Origin: CAZQVN01 sp964596775
GTDB taxonomy: Bacteria > Eisenbacteria > RBG-16-71-46 > JABDJR01 > JAWXBZ01
NCBI GenBank assembly: GCA_964596775.1
Contig: CAZQVN010000035.1
Location: 1 to 38,707, forward strand
Direction of reading: 5' to 3'
Length of the DNA stretch: 38,707 bases
The notes under the pieces were generated by a model, which made no database searches, was not told the origin of the DNA, and saw only the letters and a list, made by a program, of their open reading frames with translations. Numbering within the stretch: position 1 is the first letter of the stretch; every line of letters starts with the position of its first letter. Positions 31,760 through 38,707 of this stretch are shown piece after piece. A program made the position numbers and the translations under genes.

Positions 31760-32587
31760 ATGAAGACATTCCGACGGATCACGCTGCTGGTCGCCCTGGT
31801 GGTTACCGCCGCCGGTTGCGGCGGTGCGAAGAAAGACGAAGCCGGGGCACCGGAGCAGACGCCCGCCGAACGGCCGGACATGGCCGGCACCATCAACGAC
31901 GACGCGGCCGAACCCGCCGATGGAAGCACGCCGGAGCCGGAAACGAAGATTGAAACACGGAACCCGGAGCCTCCGGCCCCGAAGCCCGCCCCGAAACCCG
32001 TGACCCCGAAACCGGAAACGCCGAAGCCGGCGCCTCCCGAGCCGAAAGCCCCCGCGGAAGTGACCGTTCCCGCGGGAACCGTCCTCAAGGCCACCCTGAA
32101 CCAGAACCTGTCCAGTCACGAGTCGAAGCCCGGCGACACGTTCACGCTCCGCGTTTCCTCCCCGATCGAGATCGCGGGCTACACGGCGATTCCCGCCGGC
32201 TCCACGATCAACGGGGTGGTCGTGGACGCGAAACCCTCGGGCAAGATCAAGGGGCGCGGGGACATCACGCTGGCGTTCAAGTCGGTGACGGATGCGAACG
32301 GCACGACCCGCGACATCAGCGCCGAGGAGTTCTACGGCCAGGCAGAAGGAGCCACCGACCGTGACGCCGCCACGATCGCGGGCGGCGCGGGAGCGGGCGC
32401 CATCGTCGGCGGGATCGTCGGCGGCAAGAAGGGCGCCCTGATCGGCGGCCTGATCGGCGGCGCGGCGGGAACCGGAACCGTCCTGGCGACCAGCGGCCCG
32501 CAGGTCAAGATCGCGTCGGGCAGCGAATTCGCCGTCACGTTGAATTCGAGCATCTTTGTGCCGCCCGGCCCGAAGGTCGGAAACTGA
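31760..32587 (+). CDS. Proline-rich lipoprotein with glycine-zipper segment
   Basis: A 275-residue secreted protein of unknown function. The lipobox TAAGC places Cys20 as the lipidated residue. Residues about 45-112 are a Pro/Glu/Lys-rich spacer with repeated 'PKP' units, long enough to span periplasm or peptidoglycan. Residues about 113-205 form a beta-rich domain (VPAGTVLKATLNQNLSS, then PGDTFTLRVSSPI and IPAGSTINGVV) reminiscent of VirB10/TrbI-like or secretin-associated beta domains. Residues about 210-245 are a glycine zipper (GAGAIVGGIVGG and ALIGGLIGGAAG) that could insert in a membrane. AGGAGG precedes ATG 31760 and a terminator follows. Confidence 0.8.
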   Translation: MKTFRRITLLVALVVTAAGCGGAKKDEAGAPEQTPAERPDMAGTINDDAAEPADGSTPEPETKIETRNPEPPAPKPAPKPVTPKPETPKPAPPEPKAPAEVTVPAGTVLKATLNQNLSSHESKPGDTFTLRVSSPIEIAGYTAIPAGSTINGVVVDAKPSGKIKGRGDITLAFKSVTDANGTTRDISAEEFYGQAEGATDRDAATIAGGAGAGAIVGGIVGGKKGALIGGLIGGAAGTGTVLATSGPQVKIASGSEFAVTLNSSIFVPPGPKVGN

Positions 32588-32609
32588 AACCCTTCCGCAC
32601 ATGAACCGA

Positions 32610-32643
32610 ACGGGGTCGGCGAGATCCGCCGGCCCCGTTTCTC
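32610..32643 (+). terminator. Hairpin terminator after the glycine-zipper lipoprotein gene
   Basis: ACGGGGTCGGCG (32610-32621) pairs with CGCCGGCCCCGT (32627-32638) through 12 bp with one G-U and a 5-nt loop. A short TTCTC tail follows. The U-tract is weak. Confidence 0.6.
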
Positions 32644-32713
32644 CTGTCTGAAGCCGGGCCTGTCGTGACCCGAAGGGGTCACGCCCGCGCCGGCCGGAAC
32701 CCCCGGGGATGTC

Positions 32714-33637
32714 TTGGCCGAAACCACAGTGGCTTCATATCGGAATCCACGTTTCTACCGGAACGTTGCCGCCGGAGTCTGGCGCGGCTTCAGCCGTGAC
32801 GACTGCGCGGGGATGGCGGCGGCGGTGGCCTACCATTTCATCTTCTCGTTCTTCGCCCTGCTGTTCTTCCTCGCCTGCGTGGCCACCCAGTTCGGCAGGA
32901 GCCAGGAGAACCTGGACTGGATGATCACCGTGCTCGGAAGTTTTCTTCCGCCGCAGGGGGTGACGCTGGCCCGGGACAACATCGGCCGGTTCATGTCGCC
33001 GATCAGCGGCAATGCCCTGCCCCTGGCGTTGATCCTGTCCCTGTGGACCGCCTCCAACGTCGTGGAAATGGTGATGAAGGCCCTGAACCGCATCTATTCC
33101 GTGGCGGAAACCCGGCCCCTCTGGCAGACACGCCTCATTTCGATGCTGCTCGTGGCCACGCTGGCGCTGTTCTTCATCATCGCCTTCAATCTCGCCGTCT
33201 TCGGCGACGAGCTGAAAAGCCTGATCCTGATGGGCGGCGGTCATTCCGCGGGAGGAGTCCTTGCCACCATCCGCTGGCCGCTGGTCTTCGTGGCCACCGG
33301 CGGCGCGGCGCTGCTGATCTACTTCCTGGCGCCGAATTTCCGCGGCCAGCGCCGGAGGATCGCTCTTCCCGGGGCCCTCTTCTTCACCGTGTCCTGGCAG
33401 CTGGCCAACTACGGGTTCGACCGGTACGTGAACCGGTTCGCGGACTTCAGCCACATCTACGGCCCGCTGGCCGCCGCGATGGTCGTGCTGATGTGGGTGT
33501 ACCTGTCGGCGACCCTTCTTCTGCTGGGGGGAGAGATCAACGCCCACATCGTCCGCCATCTGCCGCGCGAACGAAGGGTGACCGCCGACGCCGGGGAGGA
33601 CGAGGTGGGGGGCGTGAGCGCGGTCAGGCCGGGTTGA
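32714..33637 (+). CDS. YihY/virulence factor BrkB family membrane protein
   Basis: A 307-residue inner-membrane protein with six predicted helices. It shows the family blocks AAAVAYHFIFSFFALLFF (near residue 35), SLWTASNVVEMVMKALNRIY (near 110), LIYFLAPNFRGQ and LPGALFFTVSWQLANYGF, and ends IYGPLAAAMVVLMWVYLS. The YihY/UPF0761 family has no settled function despite the old 'RNase BN' name. The start is probably TTG 32714, after GGGGAT; an ATG-based frame does not exist nearby. Its last 14 nt overlap the convergent yqeY gene. Confidence 0.88.
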   Translation: MAETTVASYRNPRFYRNVAAGVWRGFSRDDCAGMAAAVAYHFIFSFFALLFFLACVATQFGRSQENLDWMITVLGSFLPPQGVTLARDNIGRFMSPISGNALPLALILSLWTASNVVEMVMKALNRIYSVAETRPLWQTRLISMLLVATLALFFIIAFNLAVFGDELKSLILMGGGHSAGGVLATIRWPLVFVATGGAALLIYFLAPNFRGQRRRIALPGALFFTVSWQLANYGFDRYVNRFADFSHIYGPLAAAMVVLMWVYLSATLLLLGGEINAHIVRHLPRERRVTADAGEDEVGGVSAVRPG

Positions 33638-34070
33638 GCCGGCTGCTGACGAGAGCCTGCAGCGCCTTCCCGTCCACGCGTGCCGCGTGGACGGAGAGCA
33701 CGCTCTTCATCACCCGGCCCATGTCCTTGACCGAGGAGGCGCCGGTTTCCCGGATGGCCTCGTCCACGATGGCCTCGAGCTCCGCCTGCGGGAGCGGCTC
33801 CGGCAGGTAGGCCCGGACGACGGCGATTTCCGCGGATTCCTTGTCGGCCAGGTCCGGACGGTTGGCCTGGCGGTACTGGGTCTCCGAGTCCTCGCGGCTC
33901 TTGATGGCCCGCTTGAGCACCTGGAGAACCTCCTCGTCCGTGAGGTCGGCCCGCTTTTCCACCCTCGCGTACTTGCAGTCCGACAGGACCATGCGGAGGA
34001 CCTGGGTCTTCAGGGTGTCCCGTTCCTTCATGGAGCTTTTCATGTCTTCGTTCAGGCGATCGATCAGCAT
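33624..34070 (-). CDS. GatB/YqeY domain protein
   Basis: A 148-residue protein matching stand-alone YqeY. It opens MLIDRLNEDMKSSMKERD, then KTQVLRMVLSDCKYARVEKR, then LTDEEVLQVLKRAIKSREDS. The C-terminal helical segment (MGRVMKSVLS, then DGKALQALVSSRL) is the tRNA-binding-like fold found at the end of GatB. Its cellular role is not firmly known. ATG 34070 has AGGAGG upstream; a 23-codon extension is spurious. It is divergent from the macrodomain gene and convergent with yihY. Confidence 0.9.
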   Translation of the reverse strand: MLIDRLNEDMKSSMKERDTLKTQVLRMVLSDCKYARVEKRADLTDEEVLQVLKRAIKSREDSETQYRQANRPDLADKESAEIAVVRAYLPEPLPQAELEAIVDEAIRETGASSVKDMGRVMKSVLSVHAARVDGKALQALVSSRLNPA

Positions 34071-34189
34071 GTGTCCTCCTGGATTTCCGGCGCGCGGGTG
34101 CCTCGGTGATGCGTGCTGCTGCGCCCCGTCAGAGTACACGACGGGCCGCGGCGTATGGTAGCCTCACCGCCGACCTTGAGGAGAAAACC

Positions 34190-34756
34190 ATGAAACGGCA
34201 ACTGAACAAGACGACATTCGAAATCGTGCAGGGGGACATCACCGAAAGGTCGGAGGACGCCATCGTCAATCCGGCCAACTCCGACCTGGTGCTGGGGTCC
34301 GGCGTGGCCGGGGCCATCCGTTCGAAGGGGGGGCCGCAGATCCAGGCCGAGTGCCGGAAAAAGGGTCCCGTGCATGTCGGCGAGGCGGTGATCACCTCCG
34401 GCGGAGAGCTGAACGCGAAGTTCGTGATCCACGCGGTGGGTCCCCGGTGGGGTGAGGGGAACGAGGACGAAAAACTCCGGTCCGCCGTGTACCGCTCCCT
34501 GCGGGTGGCCGACCAGAACAGCCTGAAGAGCCTGGCCCTCCCGGCCATTTCCACCGGCGCCTTCGGCTTCCCGGTTCGCCGCGCGGCGGAGATCATCCTC
34601 GACACCATCTTCCGCTACATCGCGGTGCAGACGTCGCTGCGGAGCGTCGTCCTGGTGCTGTTCGACGCGGAAACGCGGGACATCTTCGTCGAAACGGCCG
34701 AGGGGCTGGAAGCGGCCGGAGTGCTCCCTACGAAAGTGATTCCACAGGGGGGCTGA
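34190..34756 (+). CDS. Macro domain protein (ADP-ribose binding)
   Basis: A 188-residue single macrodomain. It has the FEIVQGDITE strand, the IVNPANSDLVLGSGVAGAI loop that holds the distal ribose and catalytic Asn, and the LPAISTGAFGFPVRRAAEI diphosphate loop. Bacterial proteins of this type bind ADP-ribose and often remove O-acetyl or mono-ADP-ribosyl groups; the target is unknown. GAGGAG lies upstream of ATG 34190. Its last 29 nt overlap the end of purK on the other strand. Confidence 0.9.
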   Translation: MKRQLNKTTFEIVQGDITERSEDAIVNPANSDLVLGSGVAGAIRSKGGPQIQAECRKKGPVHVGEAVITSGGELNAKFVIHAVGPRWGEGNEDEKLRSAVYRSLRVADQNSLKSLALPAISTGAFGFPVRRAAEIILDTIFRYIAVQTSLRSVVLVLFDAETRDIFVETAEGLEAAGVLPTKVIPQGG

Positions 34757-35846
34757 CCAGCCCGGCCGCCCGGCTGAGCAGCGCGCGCCTTTTTTCGAGG
34801 CCCTCCGGAGAATCCGACCGGACCGTGACGTGCCCGAGCTTTCGCATCGGCGCGGGGGCCTTGTCGTACAGGTGCACGTGGACGTCCTCCATGGCCAGCA
34901 TCGGCGCAAGCGGCGGAACGGTTCCGATCAGGTTGATAATCGCGCTGTGGCCCACCGCCGCCGTCGATCCGAGCGGCCATCCGAACCCGGCCCGCAGGTG
35001 GTTTTCGAACTGGCTCGTGACCGCTCCCTCGATCGTCCAGTGGCCGGAGTTGTGGACGCGCGGCGCGAACTCGTTGGCCAGCAGTCCTCCGGCGGTTTCG
35101 AACAGCTCGAGTCCCACGACACCGCGGTAGTCGAGATCCTCGAGGAGCCGCCGCGCGTAGTCCTCGGCCGCGCGTTGCAGCTCCGGGGTGACCGCCGGGG
35201 CCGGGGCGCGCGACACCCGGAGGATCCCCTCCTCGTGACGATTCTCGACCAGGGGATAGAAACGCTCCTCTCCGGTCGAGCTCCGGACGCCGAGAATCGA
35301 GAGCTCGCGACGGAACGTGACGAACGCCTCGACCAGCAGCGGGCGGTCTCCGAGCGCGGCCCACGCCGCATCGGCTTCGGCCGTGGTGCGGACGAGCGCC
35401 TGCCCCTTGCCGTCGTACCCGTCACGCCGCGTCTTGACCACGGCCGGAAGACCGATCCGCGCGAGGGCCGCGTCGAACCCGGCCCGCGTGTCCGCCGGCG
35501 CGAAGTCGGGGGTGGGGATCGAAAGCTTCCGAAACAGCGACTTTTCGACGAGCCGCTCCTGGGCCGCTTCCAGGGCCGCGGGAGGGGGGAAGACCGGCAC
35601 GTGCGATTCCAGCCGGTGCGCCACGTCCGCGGGCACGTTTTCAAACTCGAACGTGACGGCGTCCACGCCGTCCGCGAGCTCGTCGAGCGCTTCCGGGTCG
35701 TCGTACTCCGCGGTGATCCCGCGGGCCACGGCCCCCATGGGCGCATCCGGGGAGGGATCGAGAAACAGGAAGGAGAGCCCCAGCGGATGTCCGGCCAGGG
35801 CGAGCATCCGCCCGAGCTGGCCGCCCCCGAGAACCCCGATCCTCAT
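34728..35846 (-). CDS. purK: N5-carboxyaminoimidazole ribonucleotide synthase PurK
   Basis: A 372-residue ATP-grasp enzyme that makes N5-CAIR from AIR, ATP and bicarbonate in purine synthesis. Visible features are the N-terminal GVLGGGQLGRMLALAG, the TFEFENVP block, the ATP-grasp lysine region KTRRDGYDGKGQ and the C-terminal NEFAPRVHNSGHWTIEG. Its ATG 35846 overlaps the purE stop as ATGA. Purine and macrodomain genes end inside each other on opposite strands. Confidence 0.96.
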   Translation of the reverse strand: MRIGVLGGGQLGRMLALAGHPLGLSFLFLDPSPDAPMGAVARGITAEYDDPEALDELADGVDAVTFEFENVPADVAHRLESHVPVFPPPAALEAAQERLVEKSLFRKLSIPTPDFAPADTRAGFDAALARIGLPAVVKTRRDGYDGKGQALVRTTAEADAAWAALGDRPLLVEAFVTFRRELSILGVRSSTGEERFYPLVENRHEEGILRVSRAPAPAVTPELQRAAEDYARRLLEDLDYRGVVGLELFETAGGLLANEFAPRVHNSGHWTIEGAVTSQFENHLRAGFGWPLGSTAAVGHSAIINLIGTVPPLAPMLAMEDVHVHLYDKAPAPMRKLGHVTVRSDSPEGLEKRRALLSRAAGLVSPPVESLS

Positions 35847-36334
35847 GGGGTGCGCGGGTCCGGGTGATCGAGAACGTTCTTCGTCTGTTCGTCGCGGAAC
35901 CGTTTCAGCGCCGCCCGGATTTCCGGATGCGCGTTGCCGAGGATCGCGGCGGCGAGGAGAGCGGCGTTCCGTGCGCCGGAGTGTCCGATGGCCATGGTGC
36001 CGACCGGAACGCCGCCGGGCATCTGGGCGATGGAGAGCAGCGAGTCGAGCCCCTTGAGCGCCTTCGACTCGACCGGGACGCCGAGGACGGGAAGGACGGT
36101 CTTGGCCGCCGCCATGCCCGGAAGGTGTGCCGCTCCCCCGGCGCCGGCGATCAGCACCTCGAGGCCGCGCGATTCCGCCGTCGCGGCGTATTCGAACAGG
36201 AGGTCCGGCGTTCGATGGGCGGAAACGACCCGGACCTCGTGAGGCACTCCGAGCGTATCCAGCATGTCGGAGGCATGCTTCATCGTGTCCCAGTCGGAGC
36301 GGGATCCCATGATGAGACCGACGAGTGGAGTCAT
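35843..36334 (-). CDS. purE: N5-carboxyaminoimidazole ribonucleotide mutase PurE
   Basis: A 163-residue class I PurE converting N5-CAIR to CAIR, as shown by GLIMGSRSDWDTMKHA, the active-site histidine in VVSAHRTPD (His40), GAGGAAHLPGM and QMPGGVPVGTM. It forms an operon with purK. A TATAAT lies only 6 nt before ATG 36334 and there is no SD, so the mRNA may be leaderless. The open frame on this strand extends far upstream across the S8 protease gene, but that part is antisense shadow. Confidence 0.96.
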   Translation of the reverse strand: MTPLVGLIMGSRSDWDTMKHASDMLDTLGVPHEVRVVSAHRTPDLLFEYAATAESRGLEVLIAGAGGAAHLPGMAAAKTVLPVLGVPVESKALKGLDSLLSIAQMPGGVPVGTMAIGHSGARNAALLAAAILGNAHPEIRAALKRFRDEQTKNVLDHPDPRTP

Positions 36335-36340
36335 GACCGC

Positions 36341-36346
36341 ATTATA
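36341..36346 (-). promoter_or_regulatory. -10 element of purEK, placing the start site at the ATG
   Basis: A perfect TATAAT (minus strand, 36346-36341) is followed by GCGGTC and the purE ATG. The region 17 bp upstream (CTCGCC) is a poor -35. If used, transcription would begin at or next to the start codon. Confidence 0.4.
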
Positions 36347-36439
36347 GCGAAACAGGCACGGGAGGCGAGGGCCCGGCGGATGCCTCCGGCGCCCCGGGTC
36401 TGATATCCTGTTCCAACCCACATCGAGGCACGGTGATTC

Positions 36440-38440
36440 ATGGTTCCGCTGATCTTCCTCATGGCCGGCATCTGGGCCGGCATCCTTCCGTTTCCCCCGG
36501 CGGATCACGTTGACCGCACCCGGCCGGATCCGAACACTCCGGCCGACGGTCTCTACACGCTCCACAGGGCGCGTCCCGCGGTGGAGGCGGAACTCGTCTG
36601 GCCCCGGCTCGACCCGGCCGGCTATCCGCTGACCGGTCGCGGCATCCTCATCTGCGACGTCGACGGCCTGCCCGACATTCATCACCCGATGTTCTTCAAG
36701 GCGGACCGGGGCCGTTTTTCGTGGATCGACGTGGACGGAAACGGGCGCTGGAGCCCCGGCGACGCCGTGGACATCGACGGCGACGGTCTCGCCGGGCCGG
36801 GGGAAACGCTCGGCTGGATGCCGTACGAGGGGGATGCGCTCCCCGGCCTCGACCGGTCCCGGTTCCAGGCCGGCTACGACTTTCTCTTCCAGGACGTGAA
36901 CGGAAACGGGTTGCGCGATTTCGGGGCGCCCGTCTTTTCGGAGTCCGATCCCTGCTACGGAGAAGGGATCTTCCTCGCGGACGACGCGAACGGAAACGGT
37001 GATCTCGACGCCGGCGAGTCGCTCATCGGCCTCAAGACCTCGAAGATCCGGGCCGTCTTTCATCGCCGCGTCTACCGGCGGGGCGTGGACCTGATCGACC
37101 TGCCGAAGTCGATCTTTGCGCTCGACACACACGGGTCGCTGGTCATGAACGTTCTTGCCGGGGGGTGGCCGGGCCGGCATGCGCTGACCGGGATCGCGCC
37201 GGACGCGGAGCTGATCTGCGCCACGGGGGGAGACAGCGAGGCGCTGGAATGGGCCCGCGAGGAAGGCGCGGACGTCGTTCTCTGGGAATATGCCGGTCGC
37301 TTCTCCGACGGATCGAGCGCCACCGAGCTCAAGGTCAACGAACTGGCGCGCGACGGCATTCTCTTCATCGCCGCGGCCGGGAATGACCGGGCGCCGAAGC
37401 GGCATGTCCTCCTTTCGGGGAGCGCGCCCAGGATGCTGGAGAATCGCGATTCGACGGGGGTCGCGGTGCGGTTCGCCTGGCCGGGACCCAGCCCCGTGTC
37501 GATCGGAATCCGGCCTCCCGCCGACACCGCCAGCGTCGTGACGATCCAGGGCACGTACGTGCGGGGCGCCACGGTCCAGGGACTCATCTCCCTCAAGGAC
37601 CGGACGCCCCGTGGAACCGTGTTCCTGGACATGAACCTGCGCGCGGACGACAACCCGGGGGCGTGGATGTTCTGGTTTCCCGGGTACGACGGTGCGATTC
37701 ACGGGTACGCGCTCTCCGGGTTCGGCGAGCCGGGCGCGGAATGGGTGGACGGCGACGGGGCGTACACGGTGACCTCCCCGGGCGCGGCGGATTCGGCGAT
37801 CACCGTGGCCGCGTACGAAAACGACGGAACCGGTGACATCGCCTGGTTCAGCGGAGAAGGTCCGCGACTCGACGGGCGCCCGGTCGTGGACATTGCCGCG
37901 CCCGGCGTGCGGGTCCTCTCCGCGGTGCCGAAAGGGGCGCGGTTCGCGCACTTCACCGGGACGAGCGCCGCGATCCCCTTCGTGGCGGGAGCGGCGGCGC
38001 TGCTCAAGCAGGCCTTCCCGGCGCTGAACAGCGCGCGGCTCCGGGCCCTGCTGACGGCCGGGGCCGCCCGCGACAGCCTGACCACCGACCCGAACCGCTG
38101 GGGTGCGGGGCGGCTGCGGATCCACGCGGCGCTCCTTGAGGGGCTGATGAATCCTGCGGCCGTCGGGGCTTCGCTGACCGTCCGGGCAGCCCCGAACCCG
38201 GCACGCGGAGCCGTCGAGATCCTCGGGGCCTCGGCCGGCGAGAGCGACGCGGAGATCCGGATCTTCTCGATCCGGGGTGCGCTGGTGTGGGAAAGCCGGG
38301 TCCGCCCCGAACTCGGAAGCTTTCGCGTGACCTGGAGCGGCCGGGACGCGGAAGGGGGGGAAGTCCCCGCCGGCGTCTACTTTGCCCATGTGAAGCAGGG
38401 GCGCAGTGTCGGCGTGGGACGGATCACGTGGGTGAAGTGA
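36440..38440 (+). CDS. Secreted S8 (subtilisin-like) peptidase with FlgD-type C-terminal domain
   Basis: A 666-residue protein. A hydrophobic N-terminus (residues 1-20) may serve as signal peptide. The S8 catalytic parts are Asp73 or Asp75 (ICDVDGLPDIHHP), His231 (DTHGSLVMNVLAG), oxyanion Asn315 (AAAGND) and Ser509 (GTSAAIPFVAGAAAL). Between Asp and His (about 95-195) lie three Asp/Asn/Gly-rich calcium-binding-like loops: DVDGNGRW, DVNGNGLRD and DANGNGDLD. Residues about 345-445 form an inserted beta domain. The last about 85 residues (APNPARGAVEI, then IFSIRGALVWE and VPAGVYFAHVK) are a FlgD-like/T9SS sorting-type beta sandwich, typical of secreted proteins in FCB bacteria. It stands alone; the start is ATG 36440. 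Confidence 0.9.
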   Translation: MVPLIFLMAGIWAGILPFPPADHVDRTRPDPNTPADGLYTLHRARPAVEAELVWPRLDPAGYPLTGRGILICDVDGLPDIHHPMFFKADRGRFSWIDVDGNGRWSPGDAVDIDGDGLAGPGETLGWMPYEGDALPGLDRSRFQAGYDFLFQDVNGNGLRDFGAPVFSESDPCYGEGIFLADDANGNGDLDAGESLIGLKTSKIRAVFHRRVYRRGVDLIDLPKSIFALDTHGSLVMNVLAGGWPGRHALTGIAPDAELICATGGDSEALEWAREEGADVVLWEYAGRFSDGSSATELKVNELARDGILFIAAAGNDRAPKRHVLLSGSAPRMLENRDSTGVAVRFAWPGPSPVSIGIRPPADTASVVTIQGTYVRGATVQGLISLKDRTPRGTVFLDMNLRADDNPGAWMFWFPGYDGAIHGYALSGFGEPGAEWVDGDGAYTVTSPGAADSAITVAAYENDGTGDIAWFSGEGPRLDGRPVVDIAAPGVRVLSAVPKGARFAHFTGTSAAIPFVAGAAALLKQAFPALNSARLRALLTAGAARDSLTTDPNRWGAGRLRIHAALLEGLMNPAAVGASLTVRAAPNPARGAVEILGASAGESDAEIRIFSIRGALVWESRVRPELGSFRVTWSGRDAEGGEVPAGVYFAHVKQGRSVGVGRITWVK

Positions 38441-38590
38441 TGTTTCGATATGTGCACAAGAATCCCTCTTCGGGATTAACGCCCCACAAGCTATTATTTT
38501 AGAACATTTTACGTTACAGGCGCATCTCGTACAGAGACCCGGACACACCCATGTGTTAATTTATCTACACATCCCAGCGCACTCCACGGG

Positions 38591-38633
38591 CGTTTTGCAA
38601 AAGGTCTTAATACGTTGTCTGTAAACGTTTTGC
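38591..38633 (+). repeat. CGTTTTGC direct repeat upstream of the sigma-54 promoter
   Basis: CGTTTTGC occurs at 38591-38598 and 38626-38633. The first copy forms the palindrome TTTTGCAAAA. The second joins an inverted repeat, ACGTT-N7-AACGT (38612-38628). They lie 30-70 bp upstream of the -24 element, where an enhancer-binding protein could sit. Confidence 0.3.
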
Positions 38634-38660
38634 GTCGTACTTTGGCGCCGTTCCCATTTC

Positions 38661-38676
38661 TGGCATGCCCCATGCA
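38661..38676 (+). promoter_or_regulatory. Sigma-54 (-24/-12) promoter for a gene beyond the right edge
   Basis: TGGCATGCCCCATGCA has the GG-N10-GC spacing and close match to the RpoN consensus TGGCAC-N5-TTGCA. A purine-rich GAGAAGGAAA and an ATG at 38703 follow. The 220 bp before it (38441-38660) are AT-rich and hold no gene. Confidence 0.55.
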
Positions 38677-38707
38677 AAGAGAAGGAAACGAACCTGTCAG
38701 GGATGAC

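Noticed and set aside
28162..32094. A 1310-codon minus-strand open frame
   Set aside because: It is antisense to the carrier-E1 fusion, ppx and the lipoprotein genes, which have clear domains. No domain is seen in the minus frame.
35843..38548. A 901-codon minus-strand open frame
   Set aside because: Only its last 163 codons (purE) are real; the rest is antisense to the S8 protease gene in GC-rich DNA.
1..38707. CRISPR arrays, insertion sequences, rRNA or tRNA genes
   Set aside because: No regularly spaced repeats, transposase genes or RNA gene signatures were seen on either strand.

Overview
The window looks like the replication-origin neighbourhood of a GC-rich, probably diderm, uncultivated bacterium. 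The outer-membrane inference rests on a large Gram-negative-type YidC with a periplasmic domain. The S8 protease carries a C-terminal FlgD/T9SS-type sorting-like domain, and there is a bactofilin next to an M23 peptidase and a SAM-clan riboswitch. Together these suggest an FCB-like lineage (for example Eisenbacteria/Krumholzibacteria-like or a relative), but I cannot fix the phylum from this window. There are 37 protein genes, no tRNA, rRNA or CRISPR array, and no intact mobile element. A partial integrase-like gene is cut by the left edge.

Layout. 1-560: the 5' end of an integrase-like gene on the minus strand. It is preceded by a well-formed promoter, a SAM-I/SAM-IV-clan aptamer and a hairpin hiding its Shine-Dalgarno sequence. 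562-4331: TerC and TauE/SafE membrane proteins, PspC, a nitrilase-family amidase and an aldo/keto reductase. 4332-12825 (minus strand): dnaA, dnaN, dciA, gyrB, gyrA and rex read leftward, with no recF. 12826-13474: a non-coding region with DnaA-box-like 9-mers and the rpmH promoter. With the AT-rich dnaA-dnaN spacer it forms a plausible two-part oriC. 13475-23498 (plus strand): rpmH, rnpA, yidD, yidC, mnmE, mnmG, rsmG, three perfect parS sites, parA, parB, an M23 peptidase and a bactofilin. Initiation, supercoiling, segregation, membrane insertion, tRNA modification and cell-shape genes thus lie together around the origin.

The right part is a set of smaller accessory and metabolic units. These are a LarA-family racemase, a YHS-like metal-binding lipoprotein and an alpha/beta hydrolase, then a three-gene cysteine-synthesis operon: CysM-like synthase, JAMM protease, and a fused CysO-like ubiquitin fold + MoeZ-type E1 + rhodanese. 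They are followed by a Ppx/GppA-HD protein, a glycine-zipper lipoprotein, YihY, YqeY, a macrodomain protein, purE-purK and a secreted S8 protease. The window closes with a sigma-54-type promoter aimed at a gene just beyond the edge.

Most notable are the integrase-like gene placed behind a SAM-type riboswitch, the carrier protein fused to its own activating enzyme beside the peptidase that could release it, the loss of recF from the dnaN-gyrB interval, and the rpmH-rnpA-yidD overlaps.
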